The notes under the pieces were generated by a model. It made no database searches, was not told the DNA's origin, and saw only the letters and a list, made by a program, of their open reading frames with translations. 64,000 bases of DNA from Ceriagrion tenellum (taxonomy: Eukaryota > Arthropoda > Insecta > Odonata > Coenagrionidae), in assembly GCA_963169105.1 (NCBI GenBank), contig OY720635.1, positions 157,867,645 to 157,931,644 of the forward strand, in the 5' to 3' direction. Numbering within the stretch: position 1 is the stretch's first letter; the number at the start of each line of letters is the position of its first letter. The position numbers and the translations under genes were made by a program. Of this stretch, positions 55,765 to 64,000 are shown one piece after another.

Positions 55765-56323
55765 TCAAGGTAGTTGTAGCGAAATATCATGTTACCTAAA
55801 AATCAATGAATTTGGTCTCATTTAAAAAAAAATATGCAAGTGACGCTTCTGTTGACGCCAAAAATTCAACCCCATACCACAATACTTTCCGAGACATTTG
55901 CCAGAAAATACCGGCCATTTGACATGTGAAACGGTACGTGTATGTACTCTAGAGAGACATTATTTAAGAAATGAGGAATTTCTAACACCTACATTTCGTC
56001 AAAAAATCAACAGTGTGTAGTTTGAGTGTTTTCTCAACTGTTTTTGAAAATTAATCATACTGTCACCGCAATAAATTCTTCGGAATCACAATGAACCTTC
56101 CGTTTTGATGGAGTTCTAAACGAACCGCTCGAAAAAAATGAGTCAAGTTAAAGATTTTTTTAAATATTTTCATTTAATTAATTCCAATTTCTGTCATGTA
56201 ATTTTTCGAACCACTATTTTGCAATATTTAATTGGCGTGTCTCACAGCTGGTGAAATTAAAACGTTTAATTCGAATATGGTCTCAATTATGTTTAGTGAA
56301 CTATCTCGCTAGCTGTACCTTAA
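55765..56323 (+). mobile_element. GGTAG-TIR MITE copy
   Basis: Left end TCAAGGTAGTTGTAGCGA, right end CTCGCTAGCTGTACCTTAA (TTAA at 56320-56323). Body collinear with the 37275 copy, which it resembles most (shared TTTCGTCAAAAAATCAACAG). Confidence 0.85.
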
Positions 56324-58811
56324 GGGAGCTTTTTATTCAAGGCGTTGAATTTCGCGCGGATTTGAACACATCAGCGCAATTTAGCGCTCGCGTATGGCGA
56401 TAAATTTTTCGATGTACGCAGGAAAAAAACGTTTGGTAACTATCCCGTGGATAACTTTCTCTAGCAACACACCTGTCTAGGGAGAAGTTTTACTGTAAAT
56501 TGGTGTATTCGTTTAAAATACTTTTTTGAATGTAACATTTTTAAACATAATTATAATATACTATGTAACATCCATTTATGAAATTTCAGTTGAAAATTAA
56601 CACAAGAAAAATTATCGCGGCGATAATTAGCGACGGTCTTTTGTTGATCAGCGCTCATCAACTTTGCTTCCGAACAATTTTTAAGCGCACTTCGTTGTGC
56701 GCATGCTCTGGCTGTTTGACGGGTGTAAAAGGCAAGTGCGCTCTTATGTTGTAATGTGACTAGCGCACTTGAGAGAATGGAAATTTCTCTGATAATCTAT
56801 GAATTTCTTTATAACCGATTAATTTATTCGCGCAGTAAGATTTTGTATTTTTATCCTGTATTACATTTCGATTTTTGCTGAGTATAAATGGTACCGCTGG
56901 CACAAAAGAAAAGAGTTTCGAGATTTGCATCGGCTGTCATTTTTCCCCTGCCATTCCCTTGCATTCCTTCGTCGGTACGTACGTCACAATCATTGAAAAA
57001 TCAAAACTTCATTGAAAAGTCAAAAAATCAAATATCAAAATTTCCATCGTTTAAAAAGTAAACCTTTTGCTAATAGCATACTTAAGCCAATAAAAAAACT
57101 GAAGTGGGTAAGTCTGAAAAATTCGCGGTTATTCAACGGGCATGTGAATTAGTGAAGGCTTATAGCATTCCCATATGAGTACCTACTCTAATGACATTTT
57201 ACCGAATCTCCAGCAAATTGTCAGAGAAAATTTTAGCTGTAATTTGCCGACACTTTTAAATTAAAATTTTTGTCTGCTTTTATCAGTTATTGAAATCATT
57301 TTATAAGAAAATTATCTCTCCATTTTAGTTTTCCTAACGAATGAATTTGATAATGACCGATAATTTATTTTTTCCATAAGTATTTCGCATAGTTTCACAC
57401 ATAAATCATGATATTTCACGAGTCTACGAGATATGGATGTCGAAAGCCGTATTGATATTTAGAATTTTGATGTCATGATTGACTTGAGAACAATTCATCG
57501 GAAATTAACAAAAGTATTAAAAAGTTCACTCATTTCTTTCCTAGCTAAGAATTAAATGAGGGTACTATGGTAAAATAGACAGATGCATAATCCTTGAGCA
57601 ATTAAACATCATTTGAACGCTTAAAAGGACTCAGTATACCCTCAGTTCTCCCACTCATACGGAGTTCACAAGGGAGTGTGTCATGTAACTTTGTGAGCTG
57701 TAATCCAATGTGTCAAAGTTGGCGTATGTCGGAACACTTCAGCGTTCTCGAGTAACGATTAATCAAATGACGCGCGCAGCAAAACCCTACCAGTTGTTTG
57801 ATAACACACTGTAAGTTCACAAGGTTGACTTTTTGCGCCTAATTATCGACCTCGTTAAAAACAAATGGTAAAAATCTTAAACCCTCAACCAAGGAGTGAT
57901 CAAGAACTTCAAATTATCCTTATTTGACATCTCCGCTGAAAATCAACGCAAAACCAGCAGTTGCGATTGCGATTATCGAAGTTCTCGTGTTGTTCAACGC
58001 ACGTCAACTCTGATCTCAATCTTTTTAAAAGTGCATAGCTTAGTGCGCAGGGTCTGAAAAGAACGGAAAGCAAGTGCGCAGTTGTGTTGCGAAGTTAACC
58101 GCGCACCTGAGAGAATGGAAATATCCCTTTCATGCCTGTCTTTTATAGGTTATAAATCGAAATTCATAGTTCATCGGAATGTCTGAACAGCAACATTGCG
58201 TATGTTTCCCCTGAAAATTTTTACATCGTTTCCGACTGAAATTTCAAAATCCTATATTTAAGTAATCAAACATTTGTTGTTGTTGTTGTTTTATTGTTGT
58301 AAAATCAACATAGTTGCACGATTACGCCTTTGGATAAATTTTCTGGCGCTGGAATTGTGTGATCGAGGGTTTGATTCTGAAAATATTAGGCTATAGTCCT
58401 TCAAAGACTTGAAGGTGCGTTACAGGTAATTATGTCGCTTAAACGATGTTCTGTGCATTTAAAATACAGAGCAGATACTGTTTCCCTAAATTTGTAAGTT
58501 CTTAATTCAATTCGTAGGTTCTGAAGCTCCAAGAACTTCCGATCCGGAAAATTTTGCACTTCTTCGACCATTAGAGCCACTATCCGGTGGCCGATACGGG
58601 CACCCAAAAGCTAAAAGGTGGTGGGGAGAATCGATCATTGAGATAAGATGAGGCGTGGCGATCTTTTTCCTTGTTATCGTCGGCTTATCTTTTGCCGGCA
58701 GGTGGAGTCTCCGATATTATTAACTCCATATGTTCCTCAATTTCCTAAGTTGTTGCGACATGGGTCCAATCGACGAATTCACGTTTGCATTCAAGCCAAT
58801 AGGCGTCATTC
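56324..58811. repeat. two diverged homologous segments, otherwise no gene
   Basis: 56585-56830 and 57935-58155 share, in order, TGAAAATTAACAC/TGAAAATCAACGC, a GCGAT-ATTA block, a CATCAACT/CGTCAACT block, AAGTGCGC, and the strongly conserved GAGAATGGAAAT with a TCTATGAATTTC/CTTTTATAGG part. The offset is about 1.33 kb. Also: a perfect AATTATCGCGGCGATAATT palindrome at 56610-56628 and a (TTG)n tract at 58274-58290. No gene recognised. Confidence 0.45.
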
Positions 58812-59375
58812 TTAAGGTAGTCCGAGCTAGACAATTCCCTAGTCATAATAGAGACCATATTCGAATTATACATTTTAATTTCACCAGCTGTAGGACATAT
58901 CAATTAAAAATTGCATTATTAATGGCGCAATACTATAGTTTTATATGACAGAAATGGTAAGTAATCAAATGAAAACATCTAAATTAGTCTTTAACTTGAC
59001 TCATTTTTTCGCGCGGTGAGTTTGAAACTCCATCAAAACGGAAGGTTTTTTATGATACCCAAATACCTACTGTGGTGACAATATAATTAAATTTCAAATA
59101 TAGTTGACAAGACATACAAACTACACGCTATTAGTTTTTTTACGACATTTTAAGTGTTAGAAATACCTCATTTTGTATATAATAACTCTCTGGAGTGCAT
59201 ACACGTACCATTTTTCATGTAAAAGGGCTGGTATTTTTTGCAAAATATCTCCGAAAGTAATGTAGTAACGGGTTTAAATTTTTGGTGTCACTAGAAGGGT
59301 GAGATATTTTTCTTTAAAATGAGACCAAATTCATTTATTTCTAAGTAAAATAATATTTCGCTCAAACTACCTTAA
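58812..59375 (-). mobile_element. GGTAG-TIR MITE, full-length copy, minus orientation
   Basis: TTAA at both ends (58812-58815 and 59372-59375); ends GGTAGTCCGAGCTAG and CGCTCAAACTACC. Complete body. Confidence 0.88.
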
Positions 59376-60935
59376 ACAATGGTACTCGCGCTTATCTCTT
59401 TATTACAACAGCATTCATCAAAGAGTATAGCTACTTATTTAGTAAACTTTCAATTAAACAGCGCAATCATTACGTTTTTATTGCCGCCTTGGACAATGCA
59501 GCAGTAACATTTGCTCTTCAATAGGAAAAATTGACACCTTAAGCCTGTGAGTTCTGAAGCCTATGTCGTTAATTTTATATTCATGAGCTAATCTACCACA
59601 GCCCCATGATCTTATATTTTCGTCGTCGATAGAAAATAGATCGGTTTGAAATTCGCTAAAAATTTTGTATCTAAAAGTTAACTTAATCCTGGGAAAAAAA
59701 TTTATAATAAGTGTGTTGGACTAACGAAATTATTATGACGCCCTTTCACACATCTTACCAATCATGCTCTCTATATTTAAAGAATAAATCACTTTGTAGT
59801 ATTCCTCAATGAGTCAAAGGCTGACGGGATTTTTGGTCATTAAATTTTCCCACGACCCCCTTCGATGTCATGCTATGTGGTATGAGAGTGTACAGCGAGG
59901 GTGGGAAGATTTTTTACTGAAAGACGCTGTACACAAGGCACCTTATTGCGCAATCTGATGCATGTCTGGATGTGCATGGAAAATTGCTCTCGTGTGAAGT
60001 GATGAATTGCTAGAATACATGCGTAAATGCGTGAGCAACTAGGAAGAAAATAGCCCCTTCTGAAATTCCGAGCCTTCGTTCTCGAAATTTCTGTGCATAA
60101 AATTGCGCAATAAACTGCGTATTGAAAAGTGGCCCACCTTTTTCGTTTTTATGGCTAATTTCGGGGGCAGAAGCCATATATGCCCACAGCAGCTCTTGCT
60201 TAATTCGCCCCGGTATGAATTACGCTGGTCACGATGTAACTACCAATTAGGATTGCCAATACTATTAATCAATGGGTACCTACTATAAGAAACTTAATTT
60301 TGCAGGAAACAAAGGAAGCTTCCCATTCTCGTACCTGCGCTGAACTATTTTAATATATTTCGGGTAGAGCGTGTTCCAATGAAATTTGTGACGCCATTTG
60401 CGCTGAACAGATTGAAACACATCTTCCTTATCGTTTTCCTGCGTTATCGTGTGTTGGCAGGCGAACTTGTGATGGTGTGTAAATATATTGTAACAGAAAC
60501 TGGAATATCTCTATTTTCGACGTAATTCTGATGATTTCGGGCAAGAGGGTATTCATCCCGATTATAATCTTTCAAGAGATATGATTGACCACTTCTGTAT
60601 TGGATGTGAATATGGTCCTGATATTTTTCAAACACTTCAGCATTGATCGCTTCAATCGTGGACTTAAATATGAGTTTGGATTTTCCTATATGCTATGACT
60701 TGCACAAAAGATCCTGGCGCAGGCCTGCACGGCAAGGAGGGGAAGTAAGAGGTGGAGGGGGTTAAGTGCAAGGACAGAGGGGGAGAGAGGGAAGCAACGA
60801 GAAAGAGAGAGTGAGGAAGAGGAACCAAGGTAATTCGCGAAATATGCAGAATTGAAAGTGTATTTGGCAAGTAGTTAAAATCACCCACCGTCGCACAGTG
60901 GAGTTTTTGACCTCAAAAGCTGGCCACAATCGAAT
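59376..60935. other. no gene seen
   Basis: AT-rich, with a purine-rich tract at about 60730-60830. Nothing recognised. Confidence 0.35.
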
Positions 60936-60939
60936 ATCT

Positions 60940-61181
60940 CATCGCATTTGTTTCAAACGTGGTACTTGAAGGTTTCTGTTAGTGCTGAATTCAAATTTGG
61001 TGTCAAAACTACGAAATTTAAAATTGGATAACCAATATGGCGTCCAAATTTGTAAAATATTTGTTGATCTGTTCTAAACTTGGTACTTAAGGGTTTTTGG
61101 ATAAGCTTTATTCAAATTGATGTCAAAACTACGAAATTAAAAAAATGTGGCATCCTATACGGCGTCCAAAGTTTTTAAATA
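60940..61181. repeat. two tandem units of 121 bp
   Basis: GGTACTTGAAGG (60961) and GGTACTTAAGGG (61082) start matching units that share ATTCAAATT, TGTCAAAACTACGAAATT and GGCGTCCAAA. About 75-80% identical. Confidence 0.75.
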
Positions 61182-61184
61182 TTG

Positions 61185-61218
61185 CTAGATTTTTATCTAA
61201 TTTTAGATAAAAATCTAG
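61185..61218. repeat. perfect hairpin, 16-bp arms
   Basis: Arms 61185-61200 and 61203-61218 are exact reverse complements with a 2-nt loop (TT), directly after the tandem units. Confidence 0.95.
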
Positions 61219-61535
61219 AGACGAGTATTTACTGCAGAGACTTCAGTATTGAGACGTTTCGACACTAGCCAACAAATGAAAACGATTAATACCAGGTTTT
61301 TCTTCAAGATATCGTACAGAGAAGGGACACAATTTTAGGTCTCATTACGAGTCGAATCGAAATGGGATGGCAGTTATTTGTATGTCATCCCTAACCTCGA
61401 TGCGCTTGGGTTGGCAGAAATTAGAAAGTCTCTACACTGAGTACCCTTTCTTACCCGGTCCGTCAGATTTCGTTGAGCTGGGAAAGCTCAGTAGCCCATG
61501 TCCCACAATTGATCCCTATGGAACGTCAGGAACAA
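61219..61535. other. no gene seen
   Basis: No recognisable feature. Confidence 0.35.
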
Positions 61536-61539
61536 CATC

Positions 61540-62110
61540 TGCATCTACGTCATACCCTGCAAGCCACCCAAAGGGTGTGTGGCAGGGGGTGCTTCCACAC
61601 CAGGCATGCATGAATTATACGGCAGAGCATCGAAATTACATTGAAACCAGCGTACCACACGAGCAACGCGCCAATTAAAATCCACTAACCAAGAAACATT
61701 CCATCGTCAATCGTTCCAACATGCAAGGGATACAAAGACTACTACTACAGATTCAAATATCATGCATAAATAAGAAGATTAATATTTACATAAGAACGTA
61801 GAGAATGTAAAGAAATAGGTCTGCAGTCTAGCTAAAGTCAATATTTGCACTATTCATGACGACGATCACAGCTGTTATGGTCCCGAATGGTACGCGCAAA
61901 AAATGACATTTAATACCTATCGGTTCTACAATCCATCTCTCTAATTTTATTGGCACGATATAATCTACCGTAGTGTGAGGGGGTTAATAGTATGTTTTTC
62001 ACGTCGTCAGAGAAATTTTTCTCCTGAAATTTAGTTAAGAGGTTATGCCTATAATTTAATCTACGCTGTGATAGCGATTCCCATCCCAATTCTTCTAACA
62101 ATTGCCAGAG
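61540..62110 (-). mobile_element. CR1-like LINE 3' end, antisense, second subfamily
   Basis: The minus strand has an open C-terminal tail (61910-62113): LLEELGWESLSQRRLNY, then LLTKFQEKNFSDDVKNIL, then REMDCRTDRY and, past a stop, the 3'UTR to the ATCTGCATCTACGTC end at about 61545. LGW-SL-RR-N-LL-KF and CRTDR-x-MSFF are CR1-type C-terminal landmarks. Confidence 0.8.
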
Positions 62111-62600
62111 CAATACCGTGAGCGCTCATTGACGCAAGGAGATTGGAAAGCACCCTATAAAACGCGGGGCATTTCGAGCGGGATGTGGCGTAGGTAAAAA
62201 TGATAAGTTATTAAACTGATGCACAATTGGACTTTCTTTGGCTCTTGGGGGGCCCAATATGTTGACCGGCGCGATGAGATCACACGGCGAGGTCAGTGAT
62301 CTTGCCCAAGGCCTAAATCGTTGGCTCTTCTCCCTTGACGGACCTCCGATTTTATTTTTTTGTGGCCTTCAGAGAAGTTTTTGCGAGTCATTTCCTGAGT
62401 GATGAATGCTTCCGCTCCATCCCTTTATATCTTTGGAAACCATAGAGTCTCCGATCATGGATGTTACTCAGGTAGCGATTTGGAGGGTCGTGGTTTCTAA
62501 ACGGGAAAATGTTTCTTTCCCGCATTGGTTAACATTCGTTGCATCCAAATACTACCAGTACTCTTAATTTGCTGGTTAGTGCTGAAGTAGTGGGAGTCCA
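62111..62600. other. no gene seen
   Basis: No recognisable feature. Confidence 0.35.
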
Positions 62601-62605
62601 TAAAA

Positions 62606-63039
62606 CACTTATTTGCCATATTTCAAGCTATCCGGGAGCAGCCATGGAGTTCCACTTTTACGGAGTCACCAGCAATGCACACATGTGCGAATTTCCTCAG
62701 AAAAAATCATCCGCCTTGACCGGGATTCGAACCCGGATTCCTCGATTTCCGGCCGAGTGCTTTAGCCAGTTAAGCTACCGAGGCGTCCTCTTCCCCTGTG
62801 GATTTTTTGTGACCTTTAAGCGCTCAGTAGCGACTGATTGTTACATTGTATGTCCGGCAGTCGAGAACATCTAGTCCTGTAAAGGTCACAAAAAAATCTA
62901 CGGGTGAAGAGGACGCCTCGGTATCTTAACTGGCTAAACCACTCGGCCGGAAATCGAGGGATCCGGGTTCGGTTCAAGGGGATCCGGGTTCAAGGCGGAT
63001 GATTTTTTCTCTGAAAATTCGCACTTATTTGCCATGTTT
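62606..63039. mobile_element. inverted tRNA-like SINE dimer with 18-bp flanking direct repeat
   Basis: The tRNA-like unit on the minus strand (62712-62784: GCCTCGGTAGCTTAACTGG, B-box GGTTCGAATCC) faces the same unit on the plus strand (62914-62997), across a spacer of about 130 bp whose edges are also inverted repeats (AAAGGTCACAAAAAA). The right unit has its B-box region duplicated (GATCCGGGTT twice). The direct repeat CACTTATTTGCCATATTT (62606-62623) and its 17/18 match at 63022-63039 flank the whole, as a target-site duplication would. A true tRNA gene is unlikely because no strong anticodon arm was seen. Confidence 0.6.
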
Positions 63040-63848
63040 TATCTGCAGTTCGATACTCTCCACGACGGCTCTATCATTGCGAACACTTTTCATTTGATTG
63101 AGTCAAAATAATTTGTGAATCGAATCTGTAATATAACTTTTGTTGCAATCCATCTTTTACTTGTTTCTTAGTAACTTGAAAAACTACCCTATGATGAATG
63201 ATTTACTTACATCTCCCAAGTTGATACTCAGTGATTAAATATTTTTTTTGCTCGAGAAATATTCGAAGAGTTTTAGATCATGTATTTTTTTCTTTATTTA
63301 GACAACATATACACTCCAATACAGTAGTCGCCATTGCTTATGTTTGCTTCCAGTGTTAATTTTGCTCTATAAATACCGTGTTCTCTTTAGTCGATTGTTT
63401 TTATACATATCAGCTGTTACTCCTGATGCTTACTCACAGAGTAAGTTTGGTTGGTTGGAGTTGATGAGACCTTAATGAGGATTTGAGTTTATACGAGAAC
63501 ATTTGGTAAAATCTCTACATTCGAGTCATTGGGAGAAAATGTCGGGACATTTTTTTCCATATCATATTTAGGAGTAAAACGTTTTCCTTCGACCTTATTA
63601 GGCATCGTGTATGGGTGTTTGAGGCCTAAATTCCGTGTTTTTCTAAAAAAACACCTACACCGAAGGATTTTTTTGCATATTTTACTTAAAATCCCATTTA
63701 CACTCATTTGTAATTTTTCAGTTATACCATTCTTGCTATTAGCGACACGTATTACTGAAACTTACTTTCAAGTTTTGAAGTTTAGTCCTTGGTGTGACAC
63801 TGATTATATAGAAGGAGAGCCTGCCTCAGAATATCACTGTAACTGCAC
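63040..63848. other. no gene seen
   Basis: AT-rich; frames at 63489-63707 and 63529-63900 overlap on opposite strands with no motif. Confidence 0.35.
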
Positions 63849-64000
63849 ATACATACATATCAATCACGCCGTTCTCTTCCGGGGTAGGCACAGTCACTAA
63901 GTTTCACTCCTAAATATATATTTGTACACCTAACTCAGCTTCAATAATTTCCTCCATACTGACCTATCCTTGCAAACGTCTTTCGCTTCATTTGCCCCCA
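63849..64000 (-). mobile_element. LINE (TATG-tail family) 3' end, cut by the window edge
   Basis: Starts with the ACATACATACAT tail complement, then GGGGTAGGCACAGTCACTAAG and TTTGTACACCTAACTC, then the C-terminal codons of the SEWRKLLKQS region in reverse. It matches 36203-36929 and 51240-52750. The rest lies beyond the right edge. Confidence 0.85.

Noticed and set aside
62712..62784. Functional tRNA gene on the minus strand
   Set aside because: A- and B-box matches are good, but no convincing anticodon arm was found. The unit is part of an inverted SINE dimer and has a degenerate partner with a duplicated B-box.

Overview
The window looks like nuclear DNA of an arthropod, most likely an insect; the sequence does not fix the species. 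The evidence is: no prokaryotic gene layout, AT-rich DNA that keeps its CpG dinucleotides in two islands, consensus splice sites, and a dense mix of arthropod-type transposable elements. These are CR1-like and other non-LTR retrotransposons, a Penelope-like element with a GIY-YIG domain, tRNA-derived SINEs, hAT- and P-type DNA elements, and TTAA- and TA-flanked MITEs. Almost every recognisable coding trace is transposon-derived. No complete conserved host gene was recognised, so most of the window is best read as intron or intergenic DNA filled by repeats.

Two GC/CpG-rich islands (about 4.95-6.15 kb and 54.2-55.3 kb) are the only places that look like host promoters and first exons, both on the + strand. 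The first has a TATA-like box, a long ATG-free leader, a strong start codon at 5908, a hydrophobic N-terminus and a GTGAGT donor at 5960. A good acceptor ends at 6103. The joined frame stops after only 31 codons, so this is either a micro-protein or the signal-peptide exon of a larger gene lying outside the window. The second island has an ATG-free candidate leader exon ending at a GTACGT donor at 54893.

Repeat layout: (1) a family of about 560 bp with TTAA at the ends and a GGTAGTYYGAGCGA terminal inverted repeat, about ten copies from 15.0 to 59.4 kb; (2) CR1-like LINE 3' ends, about twelve pieces on both strands, usually only the RT C-terminus plus 3'UTR with an ATCTAC/TAGATG tail, with one longer RT piece at 45.6-46.7 kb; (3) a second LINE family with a 3' TATG-type tail: a 5'-truncated copy with an uninterrupted frame at 51.2-52.7 kb, a truncated copy with an exact 11-bp target duplication at 36.2-36.9 kb, and one cut by the right edge; (4) decayed tails of further LINEs at 7, 9.3, 12, 18.6, 28.8, 42.3 and 50 kb; (5) two P-superfamily elements of about 920 bp (21.0-21.9 and 40.1-41.1 kb) with 8-bp target duplications, each carrying a THAP-domain first exon that ends at a splice donor; (6) two hAT MITEs facing each other at 41.5-42.0 kb; (7) a 419-bp TA-flanked element made of TTCTGCAGAA-like units at 13.3 kb; (8) inverted dimers of tRNA-like sequence at 8.7 and 62.6-63.0 kb, both flanked by direct repeats; (9) several inverted repeats carrying hammerhead-ribozyme-like cores of the kind known from Penelope-like elements; (10) perfect hairpins with 2-5 nt loops at 31.7-31.8 and 61.2 kb.

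The strongest candidates for something not well described are the THAP-exon P-type MITE pair, the inverted tRNA dimers with target-site duplications, and the hammerhead-like palindromes.
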